Assembly (NCBI GenBank): GCA_025330725.1
Contig: JAIWND010000018.1
Location: 496,001-560,000 of the forward strand
DNA length: 64,000 nt
DNA from: Chlamydoabsidia padenii
Taxonomy: Eukaryota > Mucoromycota > Mucoromycetes > Mucorales > Cunninghamellaceae
Direction of reading: 5' to 3'
Under the pieces are notes generated by a model that was not told the DNA's origin, did not search any database, and was given only the letters and a program-made list of their open reading frames with translations. A program made the position numbers and the translations under genes. The first letter of the stretch is position 1. Each line of letters opens with the position of its first letter. This document shows positions 37,469 through 48,224 of the stretch, piece by piece.

Positions 37469-38985
37469 CTATTTTAAACCAAAGATATCTACAGGAGGAG
37501 ACATGATTTTCGGATCACCTAAACCAAATGCTTCCATTCGTTCATCCCGAATACGCCGAGTAAAACTTGATTCCTTACCACACACAGCAGGTTGACCATA
37601 CAAGAACCATTGAGCCCGAATCGCCACCAATTTATCCACGATCCCCAAAATACTCTTGTCCGCGGGCTTGGCCTCGATAGGAATGAGATTCCAATGTTCA
37701 GACGGTAAATCATCATAAGGTATATCCTGTCGTTGCATGGTCGTCAGAGTCACATTGGTATGTTGATACAGATATCGTATGGCATCATGATGTTCCTGTC
37801 GTAATTCCACCAACTTGAATGACATGGATTCAGGTTTGGCCAAGGGTGAGGTCAACAAGTGAGGATAATCCGTCAACAAGAACACATTGGTGACATTATT
37901 GATACCTTGTAGTTTTCGCACCAGAGCCTCCGCACACGGCATCAAGTGGGTCAAAGGGGCGAGACGTTCCATCCGCCAATGAATGGCGACAAAAGGGTAT
38001 AATTGGTCCGCGATCCGATCAGCCAGCGTCGTCCATCGTTCATGGTAGCCCAGAGGTACATCCACCGCCATGTCGTCAATATAACCAAACCGTCGATCAT
38101 AAAACAGGTGAATCACATCAAGATCAGGAGGAGGGAGAGCCGACAATCCACGATAATCCTTGGCCCGAGTATCATCACCGAGGACATCCATCAAGATCTT
38201 GGTATAATTGCCCACCCGTTTAGACTCGGTTTCTGGATCCTCCAGTTGGAATCGAGTGCTGGGTCGATGAGTAAAATCGAATTGGTCCCGGAAACAATTG
38301 TTCGCCTTGGCGAGATGAGGAGAGTGTGGGGTGATTTCGATATAGATTTCTTGACCACTTGGCATCGCTTCCACCGCCCGTCGTTCTTCCGTCCAGTACT
38401 TGAATTGTTCCATTGTAATATAGTTGAAGTGTTCCCGGTTATTGTCCATCCAGCTATGGTCATAGTAAAAGTCGAATGGGTGTTGTCGACATGCACCCAA
38501 GTGTGAGCTGTGTACATTTGGTAATACAATCGTCCGGTTGAGTTTGCCCGATAAAAATGCCAATTGTCGAAAGTGATACTGTGCCTTGGATTCTATTAGA
38601 ACATGCCCCCCCCACAACCCATTAGTATCTTTATCTTTATATATATATATATTGCTTCCTGTTTTGTTCTCTTACCTTGTTCTGTTATGGCTATTGGTAA
38701 CATAAACCTACAAGTATCTGCCCCACAGTACTTTTGATTGATCCGGCGTACATTGTTTAATGAGTTGAAGGATTCCAGTTTCACGTCGGTATTCAATCGT
38801 TCTTGTTCATGTTCCTTGGGTCGAATATATCCATATCCATCACCATCACCATCAATGTTTTCATCATCGGTCACCATTGGTGTTGAGGTATTCCGGACTT
38901 GAAGAGATGACAGGTAACATGTAAGAAGAAGGACACCCAAGATGATGATATATCGTTTGATAGGTCTTCTAGATCGAAAAGACAT
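37469..38985 (-). CDS. O-fucosyltransferase-like type II membrane glycosyltransferase
   Basis: Two exons, 38985-38676 and 38592-37469, for 477 aa. A short basic cytosolic tail (RSRRPIKR) is followed by one membrane anchor (YIIILGVLLLTCYLSSL), typical of Golgi/ER type II glycosyltransferases. The lumenal part has QLAFLSGKLNRTIVLPN, FVAIHWRMER at about residues 304-313 and FLLTDYPHL, matching the GDP-fucose protein O-fucosyltransferase fold, in which the H-x-R motif binds the donor. N-glycosylation sequons (NRT, NYT, NVT) are present. The acceptor is unknown. Alternative: a related GT of the same superfamily. A GCGGGGTTTGAAAATAA element lies about 160 bp upstream (39145). Confidence 0.75.
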
Positions 38986-39575
38986 GGGTAGGTGTAGGGT
39001 AATCAGGGGAGTAGTAAAAATAAGAAGAAGATTTTAAAAAAACAAATAAAGAGAATGGAGAAGGAAAGGAAGGGGGGGGGAGTGAAGAAGAAAGAAAAAG
39101 AGGAAGTTTTTTTTTTTCTCTTGGAAAATAGAAAAGGGCTCTAAAGCGGGGTTTGAAAATAAATGATCGTCAATACCTTTTAGAAACTATCAAACTTTAT
39201 TTTGGAGACAGACAATCAGAGAACCAAACAATTGGTTATAAAGTACCTGCATCAAGTAAATACCGAAATAAGCCAAGTGGTGAGTATCAATCAAAAAGGG
39301 ACTGGAGTGGTCTTGTTGGATTGAATCAAATCCATCCTGTCGGACAGATCATCCAAAGAGTTACCCTCACTACGAGGATGAGGATTTTCGGTTCCTGAAA
39401 ACACCCACACATTATGCCGCCCAACGGATCAAATCCCATCCAAGCAAATGTTAACAACCGGGATTTGAATTCCAGGTGCAGGTCAACATACAATGTGATT
39501 CCTACACTAATAGAGAGAGAGAGAGAGAGAGAGAGAGGGTTTTATTATGGTAGCAATAAAGTAATCTAATATAAT
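38986..39575. promoter_or_regulatory. Promoter side of the glycosyltransferase gene and 3' flank of the sorting nexin gene
   Basis: Contains AAAGCGGGGTTTGAAAATAA near 39142, CCGGGATTTGAATTCC near 39453 and a long GA repeat at 39512-39537. No supported gene. Confidence 0.4.
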
Positions 39576-40308
39576 CTAGGTAAAAAGATCCCAATCTACC
39601 GGCATATCAAACACAGGATCCTCCAGAGCCTGCCAGTTCTCGGCACGTAATCGAGAGAAGGTGACCATTTCCTTGACATAGTTACGATAGAGAGTCGAGA
39701 TTAACGCTTGTTGTTTATGCAGATAAGTCATTTCCGACCAAAGACAATATTGAATAAATGTCTGACGCCATTTTTGATCCACGAGTTCCAATTCATCCTA
39801 AAACAAAAGTGGTTAATTCTCTTGTGTGTGCATATACATGTGCCTTGTTTTTACCGATCGTAAGGATTCTGTTAATCGATCCACCTCAGCTTCCATTCCC
39901 GGTACACCTTTATGTTGTGTCAATTTCGCCTTGGTCGTGTTGATCCGTTTCTTTATCATGTCCGAGTTATCTGCCGCCAATCGATCCTTTCGATCCACCA
40001 ATTCTCTAAAAGATACCAATAGATCCCGAACCTGTTTCAAATGTTCCACCACTCCATCAGCAGATATCGTCACCTACGTATATATATAAAAGTGAATGAG
40101 CAAGTTATTCTATAGAGTACCGCTTTCATTGTTCTTTTACCTGATTATCAAGAATACTGCTTTCCTTTTGCATGTGTTTGGCGATCTTTTCATATCCCCG
40201 AACAATCAATTGACAATGACGACATTCAGAGGCATGGTATCTATGTTCGGATTCAGCAAGAGAACTAAATAGAGAGAGAGGAAGGGTGAATTGGATATAC
40301 AGTTAGTA

Positions 40309-40339
<31 letters not shown>

Positions 40340-42092
40340 TTACTTACTTGAGAGCAATACTGTATCGTACATAATCCGTGGCCTGGCCGTGCATACGTCG
40401 TATAGTTCGTTCCATGATAAAACACAAATTCACATAATGGTCAATGGAGGCACCTACACTGGTTCTTGTTTTCTTTATTTGATCAGCAAGGTCGTGTGGA
40501 ATAACTGATTTCATAAGATCCCGATCCTGTTGTTTTCGTTTGTATTCATCTTCAGCAGAAGGTGGATATTGTTTACGCCATACCGCCAATTCCTATAAAG
40601 AAAAAGTTAGTATCCCACCAACCCAATAAAAAAAAAAAAAAAAAGACTTACCGATGGTTCAGTCAAGAATTTAGTTACCACGGGATCATCTCGTAAAGTA
40701 GGATGTCGGACCACAGCATTAATGAATCTTGATAACCCTTTTCTCCTTTTTTCCAAAAAAACCGAATCGCCTATAATATCAAACTATCATGAGTCTCAAC
40801 CCACCTTGTATTCTATAGACAATCACTTACGTCCACCAAGTTTTTTAGGAGGCAAGTTGGGAAGCATTCGGAATGGATACCGTCGAGCCAAAATTTCCAT
40901 GAGCCACCAAAAATCACTAAACCGACGTAATACAATAGAGGATCGTTTTTGACTGGTGACAATATAGTTGACATGTTTAAAGATGAATCCTTCCCGTTCA
41001 GGAGCAATTGTCAATCGGATTTCCTCCATATTCTTGAACCAGTTTGTCGTATTGAGTTTTTGTGTATCTTGTTGGGTTGATGAGGAGGACACGGTTGATT
41101 CAGAAGGTGATAATGGAGATGAATATAAAGGTGATGAGTGATCGATTGATTTGTTATTGTAGGCTGATTTGACATGATCCCCTGTGGTCAGTGGTGAAGG
41201 TGTTGTGATTTTAGAATGACCGTCTGTCAATGGTGATGATAAAACAGGTGTCCCTAGTGCTATATAGTATATATATATATATAATAAATATCCATGTTAT
41301 CTTTTTCTTTTCAGGGTGTATTTACCTTCACGTTGTTGGTATAGGGTATTGAGAGAGAGATCTTTCAAAAGAAGAAGAAGAGATAAAAAAGGAGAGAGGA
41401 GTATTTAGTGTTACCATAAACAAGTATGTTGTTGTTGTTGTTGTCTTACCAAGATGATGTTGAGCACAATAAATCAACGCCAGCGCCGTAGTGAATTCTG
41501 GACGAGTGACATAAGACGAGCCAGTGGGTACAACCAGTTGTATAATCTATCATAAAACACACAAATGATATAAGAATCTCCCCCTCCCCATCATGTTTTA
41601 ATACTTTCTTTACCTTTTCAATATCTCGAGCGGATAATTGGGCTCGTTCAAGAACCTTGTGTAGTGAAGTTAAAGAGACCCGACCGGATCGTTGAGTTTC
41701 GGCAAACAAAGTAGAATACAACTCTGGTAATCGTACGCCAGCTATATTTAATAGAAGAAGAGAAACGGGTTGGTCAGTTGATACAGCTATATCATCAAGT
41801 TCCTTTTACCTAAAACCGTAGCAGCATTGGGAGTACTAGATGTCGTAGGATGACCATTCATATGACCATTGGTGTGACCAGAAGCCAAGTTGGGAGTTGT
41901 CCAAGACCTACCTAAATCAGTAGTATGACTGGTATTATCAAACCCACCCCAAGGGTCATTGACATCTTCATAATGAGATGTTGTGCCAAACAGTGAGCTT
42001 TGCATAGTGGTCGACCGACTATCCATAAAAGAAGACTGAAGTGTCGAATTGAAGATGGAGCTTGATAATGGATCGTCGTCTTCGTGTAGCAT
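39576..42092 (-). CDS. Sorting nexin Mvp1/SNX8-like (PX-BAR)
   Basis: Ten exons: 42092-41810, 41741-41614, 41546-41450, 41361-41326, 41259-40831, 40770-40652, 40592-40348, 40264-40141, 40073-39855 and 39797-39576, for 633 aa. The N-terminal region has DPWGG (as in Mvp1), then an EH-like helical domain (AGVRLPELYSTLFAE, VPTGSSYVTRPEFTTALALI). The PX domain (VTSQKRSSIVLRRFSDFWWL, RYPFRMLPNLPPKK) spans about residues 240-340; its RRFSDF and LPPK elements contact phosphatidylinositol 3-phosphate. A long helical BAR domain follows to the end (MKSVIPHDLADQIKKTR, VDWDLFT). Mvp1/SNX8 acts on endosomes in retromer-independent recycling. The start is the first ATG (MLHEDDD). Confidence 0.87.
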
Positions 42093-42345
42093 TCTTTTAT
42101 TCAATACTATTCAGTATAATATATAGATGTATGTATTTGTGTGTGTATCAAAGAAGAAGAATGGGAGATGGGAAAAAGAGAGAGAGAGAGAGAAAGGGAG
42201 ATAAAGAAAGAATTCCATTTGCGGGGGAGGTGGATAAAAAAAAAAAAAAAAAAAAAGACGGAGAGACAACTTTTTTTAGGCGTAACGACCGGAGATTAAA
42301 ACAGCCGCACACCAACTTTTTTTTATTTATTATAACATGGACTGG

Positions 42346-44862
42346 TTAACTACATATATGATTGATCTTTTTAACTAAATCATCGCTAATGACTATGTTT
42401 GTATCTTGTTTGGCTTGATCTAAGTAATAATAATAAAAGAAGAAGGAAGGAATGAGTTGATGCGGAGTTGGATGTAAAAAAACAACACATTTGTATTACC
42501 AAAAAAGTCCACTACGGCCTTTTGTACATTCTTGATTAAACCCAGCATATCCGTGATAGGTAGCAAGATATCCGCCATTTGTTCAACAAACACCAAAGAA
42601 TAAGGAGCCTGAGCCATGCGCAATACCTTTTGCACGAAATGGACTGTCAAACTATCATCCATTTCCCGTTCAGCCCCTTTCATAAACACCAAGACAGGTA
42701 ATGTATAATGGACCTGGACAAGGTATAATAATCGATCGATCCATGCTTTTTGAAGTGACATCTACAATATATGAAAGAGAGAGAGTTGGTTCAAAAAAAA
42801 AAAAAGGTCATTGTCCATTATTGATTGTTCTTACGAGAATTTCAGGGGCAAAGTTTTCATAAGGATGTCGTAAACCTTTCTTGATGACTTGAAACACAAT
42901 AGATCGTTGTAATGGATGTCGGGAGGCGATTTCGTCCAAAAGAAGATGCAACAATGAGACTTCTGATGATCGGAAGTAAGTTTCAAAATACGCGGTATGC
43001 ATTGACGTGTATTCAAGCCATAAAAGTAAAGCCATCGATCCTACTGGTAAACTAGAAAAAAGCAAAAGGTTGGTCAGTAATTCATGTTTCTTTTTTCCTT
43101 TATTGTGAACTTACTTGATCACCTTGGAGATAGTTTTCATTGCCCCAGTCAGATTTTCCCCCTTTGCTTTATGAATCAATGCCACTTCCAGTTCTTGGAG
43201 ATGACTAGATACTTGATCAATTTCTTGTTTCTGGTCCTATATAGAAATGGTCTAGTTAGTTTCCTTTACCCTTTACCCTTTACATACCATTAATGTGACG
43301 TTTTCATTCCTCGTAGTAGCATAGGCAATCAAATAGATCAGTTTTTCCTTCAATTCAGGTTTCAGCACAGTACCCGAATTCTTCGGTACAAACACTGTCT
43401 TGAGCATGATATCTAAAACCAAATTGTTCATTGTTAACCTGACAAATCAATCCTTTCTTCGTCTTCTTCTTATTTATATCTACTTACTGATCAAGCCAAA
43501 GTCCCGCAAATAATTTACATGAGGTGGTTCATTTGATCCATAGAGTTTGTATAACTTGATTAATAAAAAAATTAAAAAAAAAATAAAGCAGACAGAAGAG
43601 TTAATATCATCATTATCATTCCATTAGTTTACTTACCACCATGATATCACCAGGCGTTGCTAGTTCATTCGATCGAATGGCTTTCAAAGCACTTGATACT
43701 TCTGTGGGAGCAGCCGAGAGGTATTGTTTCAAGATATCCACAAAAGCATGACTAGATATAAAACAAATACAATGTTAGCATAATTCCCCCCTTCCCTCCC
43801 TAATACCAAAATGATCCATCCACTTACTGTCCACTGCGTATTGCTGCCTTTTCCAATTCTTTTGATAATCGTACCAAGGGCATCATGTCTTCGCTTTCAC
43901 ATAGTTTTTGTATCAAGATCTGTGCGTACAAATATGTTTCTTCTCGTTCACAACAAACACGCTATTTTTTTTTTTTTAAAAAAAAAAAAGAAAGCAGATC
44001 AGATCAGTATTAATGTAGAAAATTCCGCATGTTCTATTTACCACAATATCAGGAAGTTGACCTTCCAAAGCCATATCATCCAAAGGCACCACATGAGAGA
44101 AGGAGTTGGTCAAGATACTGTTGTAGACTTGAATATAAGTGGATGCAGTTCGTAAATGACATATTTCATCGCCATAACCAGAATTAGCGATCCTCTGTAT
44201 ATATAAAATAAATGTGTTGGTAAGTCTGAGCCATCTTTTTTGGGCTTGTTCCTTACCAATACTGTGTAGTTCAAAAAGGCGCACCGAGGGTATTGTTCAA
44301 TCAGTTCATAGATCGTCTGACGCCAGTGATTGTCCTGAATAATAACGTGAAGCCATTCCGGAGGTGGTTGATCCTATCAAACTAAGAGTTGAGTACATTT
44401 ATTATTATTTCCCATAAAGTGAACTTACCTCTGTTTTCATAAACAGTTCGTCACAGCGTTGAGGATCAAACCGGTCTTGAAGGATTTGTTTGAGTGCTTG
44501 TCGCATCACCATGGTACTATCCACTCCGATCGATTCTGCTGAAGAGGCCACGACATTACACATAGACGGAGTGCCGATATATGAGCCAGCTAAAAGTGTC
44601 ACTGCATCCATAGGAGCTCCACCTTGAGCAAGATACTGGGATAGTACGTCATTGTAAATATCTCGTTCCAGGATAGCGTCTATTCAAAAGTCAAGTTAAT
44701 GGACGTGAGGGAGGGGGGTTTTTTTTACCAGTGGTTTTTACCTTTTTGTGACAAAGCCTTTTTATATTCTTCTAGTTTTTGGAGTCGTAATGTCTAGAAG
44801 AAAAAGAAAAGGAGTCATGGTGTTAAAGTGGTGAAGTGTCAGATTCAATAGGGTCTTACCAT
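42346..44862 (-). CDS. Negative elongation factor C/D (TH1) homologue
   Basis: Thirteen exons: 44862-44860, 44793-44742, 44679-44429, 44373-44257, 44194-44042, 43961-43828, 43751-43637, 43554-43488, 43412-43288, 43236-43115, 43051-42835, 42761-42500 and 42419-42346. All are in frame, for 563 aa (the animal protein is about 590). TH1-family features run along the whole length: SQYLAQGGAPMDAVTLLAGSY near residue 35, DRFDPQRCDELF, FLNYTVLRIANSGYGDEI, VCCEREETYLYAQILI, GSMALLLWLEY and LLLDEIASRHPLQR. NELF-C/D forms the NELF core with NELF-A and pauses RNA polymerase II. The first coding exon is the ATG alone (ATG|GTAAG). The complex is absent from S. cerevisiae, so its presence here is notable. 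It is divergent from ATP23 copy 1 by about 160 bp. Confidence 0.8.
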
Positions 44863-45020
44863 GATTATGGATCGTGTGTAGCGGTTTTTTTAAAAAGTGA
44901 AAGAGGAAAGAACATCAAAAAATCTCAAAATAAATAGACTCGAGCTTTTTTAATGTCCGCTTTTTTCCTTCTTCTTTTCTCTTTCCCCTCTTCCACTGTT
45001 TTGATTTTATATGCGATTAT
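44863..45020. promoter_or_regulatory. Bidirectional promoter between NELF-C/D and ATP23
   Basis: 158 bp between two start codons. It holds GTCCGCTTTTTT and a long C/T tract, followed by TTTTATATGCGATTATATGA. The ATP23-proximal part (from about 44950) recurs upstream of the second ATP23 copy (51690-51750), so it was duplicated with that gene. Confidence 0.45.
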
Positions 45021-45742
45021 ATGAACCACCCTTCCAATCAACGTCAGTATATACGATACTTTTGTTTTTGTATAAAACCACATATTGACTCGATTGTTCT
45101 CTTTTTATCTATTAGCTTGACCGAAGAACAATGCACAGTCAAACTGGCTCGTATCCTGGAATCCTCTCCCAAGGTGACGACTTTACTTCATGCTATCCGC
45201 ACGCTGGATCGTGGGACCTTAAAACGAGGTATTACTTGTCGCCCTTGTGCTGGAACCAATCAACAGGTAGGTAAGTATGTAATAAACAATAATACTGTCT
45301 TGCGACAAAAGCTTCTTACTCTTTTTATACTTATAACTAGGACAAGATGGGATACTATGATGGAACATACAAAAGGTAAACTTCATCTCTCTCTCTCTCT
45401 GGCATGTTTTGCCACTCACACTTCTTTAGGGTAGTACTATGTTGCGACAATATTCGATCCACTGAACAATTAGAAGAAACATTGGTACACGAACTAGTCC
45501 ATGCCTTTGATGCTTCCCGAAAAGGTACCTTCTCCAGTATATGTCATTTGATCGCCTGTGGTGAAATTCGTGCCAGTGCTCTTGGTCAATGCGATGGAAT
45601 TCGTCCTGATCATAAACGTCAACAATGTATCATACGGGATGCTGTCCAATCCACTCAAGTCCATTGTGGTGATGCTGCAGCTAGAATCGTGGAACAAGTC
45701 TATGCAAAATGTATCAAGGATGCCTCTCCACTTTACCCTTAA
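45021..45742 (+). CDS. ATP23: Mitochondrial inner-membrane metalloprotease ATP23, copy 1
   Basis: Four exons: 45021-45046, 45116-45266, 45341-45375 and 45430-45742, for 174 aa. The catalytic HELVH (about residues 91-95) sits in LVHELVHAFDASR, followed by HLIACGEIRASALGQC. Cysteine pairs C-R-P-C and QQCIIRDAV are family hallmarks. Atp23 is a soluble zinc protease of the intermembrane space that processes Atp6 and helps assemble the ATP synthase Fo part; its cysteines form disulfides via Mia40. The first exon (MNHPSNQRH...) is 26 nt. A poly(A) signal lies at 45779. The gene is nearly identical to 51786-52411. Confidence 0.9.
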
Positions 45743-45944
45743 CATATATATTTATTAGTTTAGTATTGTTTGATTTGTAATAAAAACTATGGTTGATATG
45801 ATATGATATGGAATGGTAATTATTCAGAGGGAGGACACTTGGGAACATGTTGATAGACTGGTATGATATAGTAGGGCTTCAGTGTCAAGGGCATCTCGTC
45901 ATCTGCTTCAATGCCCGCTCTTCGATTTGATTCAAATCCCGCGA

Positions 45945-46004
45945 TTGGAAGTCAGAACCAGGTAGAAACACGACAAATGTCTAGGACATACCGATTGGAT
46001 TTTT
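45945..46004 (+). rRNA. LSU rRNA-derived fragment (3'-end region), degenerate
   Basis: The stretch GAAGTCAGAACCAGGTAGAA through AATGTCTAGGACATACCG resembles the 3' part of 25S/28S rRNA (CTAAGTCAGAATCCATGCTAGAAC region) and matches 50525-50583. It joins directly to an internal LSU fragment, so the order differs from real rDNA. Not a functional gene. Confidence 0.5.
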
Positions 46005-46327
46005 GCCAGTCCCTCCTAAGAGATAGGGAAGCTCTGTTTTAAGTCGGCCTTTATCGGCCGGGTCTATCGAAAGGGAAGCTGGTTAATATTCCAGCACTGG
46101 GATGGGGAATTTAGGTGGTAACGGTCAAAAGAACTTGGGGACATTGGTATGAAGCCCAGGAAGAGTTATCTTTTCTTTTTAACAGTCTTGATGGGCCCTG
46201 AAAACGGTTTAGCCGGAGAAAGGGCACATCGGCTGGTAAAGCAGACCTTTTTTTAAGATCTGTCTGGTGCCTTTATAGCGTTCCTTGAAAACCCAAGGGA
46301 CACTATAATTTTCCCGCCCAGGCGTGG
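46005..46327 (+). rRNA. LSU (25S/28S) rRNA fragment, internal region, degenerate
   Basis: About 320 bp align by eye to the middle of fungal large-subunit rRNA: CTCCTAAGAGATAGGGAAGC, CGAAAGGGAAGCTGGTTAAT followed by ATTCCAG, AGGAAGAGTTATCTTTTCTT then TTTAACAG, GAAAACGGTTTAGCCGGAGA, AAGATCTGTCTGGTGC, and CTTGAAAACCCAAGGGA. Flanks are not rRNA in the proper order, so this is an inserted, decayed piece of rDNA or of an rRNA copy. It is not a functional rRNA gene. Confidence 0.82.
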
Positions 46328-46334
46328 GATACTT

Positions 46335-46800
46335 TGGGTCAAGATGGAAGCTTGCAACATGGTGACTTACAAGGACGTTCCTGGATATTGCGTCTTCTTC
46401 TTTGATGATTGCCTCAATGGGAACCCTATTTAGTGTAATATAGTTAAGATGACATGATTTGATTTGATTTTATATGTTTACAACCAATAAACTTATTACA
46501 CTATTATAAATATGACATACAATGGTTGGTACTTTAAGAGTGTGGTGGATGGCCTGGGCAGCCGTTTAAAGTAGGCGGGATATACAATTATAAGTTAGAG
46601 ACATCCCGTTTGAAAACAGGGAAAGAAGTTTATCGATTAATTTGAAAATTACAGAGTAGCTTTCTACTACTATTGAAATCATACGTTCAAAATATGGGGC
46701 AAATCATCCAGCTATTGAGATCTCTATACCATTTTTTGTGTCATGGGTTCAGGGCAGGTGTCGGAATTGGAAAATAAAGTCATTAGAAAGGGATTTCTTT
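46335..46800 (+). repeat. 0.46-kb direct repeat X, copy 1
   Basis: Matches 51215-51670 along its length (starting GGATCAAGATGGAAGC-like, ending GGGTTCAGGGCAGG). The first 90 bp keep an open frame to a shared stop in both copies (MEACNMVTYKDVPGY, then CVFFFDDCLNGNPI), with mostly synonymous changes, followed by ACCAATAAA. It therefore looks like the 3' end of a gene plus its 3'UTR. It includes AGTAGGCGGGATATAC. Confidence 0.75.
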
Positions 46801-46859
46801 TTTCAAGCATTTCCACTCTTTTCTTCTTCTTCCTGTTTTTTGTCCACTCCTATACAGTA

Positions 46860-47860
46860 ATCCATTCCACTTGAACGTAAGTATGTCACTGGAATGCCTT
46901 GATCAATGGATTAGCAACTCCTTTTTAGTTTGGTATGACACATGCTTACAGACGATCGCTATTACAAGTTATAACCAATCTTTGACCAACCAAAGGTAAG
47001 AACAATAACTGCTTCTTCATCAAATGACTAATCACCTACTTTATTACATATTTGTCAATCAAGAAGCCAAATAAAGTGACTATACTCAATAAAGGTAAAG
47101 TAGTTGCAATCTAACCAGTTAAAAGGACAATGACTCTTCACTCTACACAAAGTGGTGGATTTGAAGATAACAAAAGTTGACGATGGAGCAACTGACTCTG
47201 TGGTAAATGCAGGTGGACAAATACCTCTTCTGACTGATACTAACTAGGGAAAAAGGTAAAACAAGCAAAATCGAAGAAAGGCGGTGGTAGTGTAGCTATT
47301 TCTTTCTTCTTGGATCAACACATTCATCAAGAATACTATAATACTAATGCTTTTGTTTCTCTTCCTTTTACTTTTTATATATTTAGGTAGAATTGAAGGT
47401 GTACCCAAACACTTGTACCTGAACTGTGGATTGACAACAAACTAAGGGGGAAAGGACGACGGTCTCAGTATGGAAGGCGACAGACTTCAATTAAAAGAGG
47501 AAGAATGCTATTATTAACACGGTGGACATTCAAGCTGGGCTCAGTGGCCCATTGAACTCATGCCGCCTTTACTAATCACACTTACGCCAATAACAAGATG
47601 ATATTCCTCCTCTCAACGTGTCTCTACCATCACCAGAAGCCACTCAAATGTTAATTACATCCAACATATTGATTAGATGGGACGACAAGCTAGTGATCAA
47701 GTACGACGATGGTGCACCTCTTGATTGTAACTGGGGGATATCTGGATGTCAAATGAATCATTGGTCTAACATGATCAATATACAATGTCTTTTTTGGAAA
47801 ATAATGGGGGTAGATTAGTTTTAGATTAGTTTTATTGTAGATATAATGTTTGTATTCAAT
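46860..47860 (+). repeat. Dispersed repeat family A, copy 3 (most decayed)
   Basis: Shares 'GCAACTGACTCTGTGGTAA' (near 47186), the pyrimidine-rich acceptor plus GGTAGAATTGA (near 47386) and the TAGATTAGTTTTAGATTAG end (near 47812) with copies 1 and 2. It ends near an AATAAAG. The family's exon-like frame is destroyed here. Confidence 0.6.
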
Positions 47861-48003
47861 TTTATTGTCAATAAAGTCTTTGTTTTACGATTGGGGGTTA
47901 ATATATATACGTTTATCACTGAAGGTGTTATTATCATTGATTATTTATGTATCACCATGAAGAATGACTATCTATACATGATGAATCTTGTAAAATTCAT
48001 GCT

Positions 48004-48004
<1 letters not shown>

Positions 48005-48052
<48 letters not shown>
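48005..48052 (+). repeat. 48-nt poly(T) tract
   Basis: An uninterrupted T run between repeat A copy 3 and the 3' end of the orphan gene; the longest homopolymer in the window. Confidence 0.9.
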
Positions 48053-48053
<1 letters not shown>

Positions 48054-48224
48054 ATCCGTGTAAAACACCGCGCGCCCCGATTCCTAGCCCCTATTATAAC
48101 ACACAAACACACAAAAAAAGACATTCGGGGAAGGTAATGGATGTTTTATCATAAAAGCTTTATTGTAGTAAAAATATAAAAAGAGTGGGAATAATTGATA
48201 AACGAGGTATATACAAATGGTTAA

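Noticed and set aside
38003..38506. Open frame opposite the glycosyltransferase
   Set aside because: Antisense shadow of a clearly recognisable protein on the minus strand.
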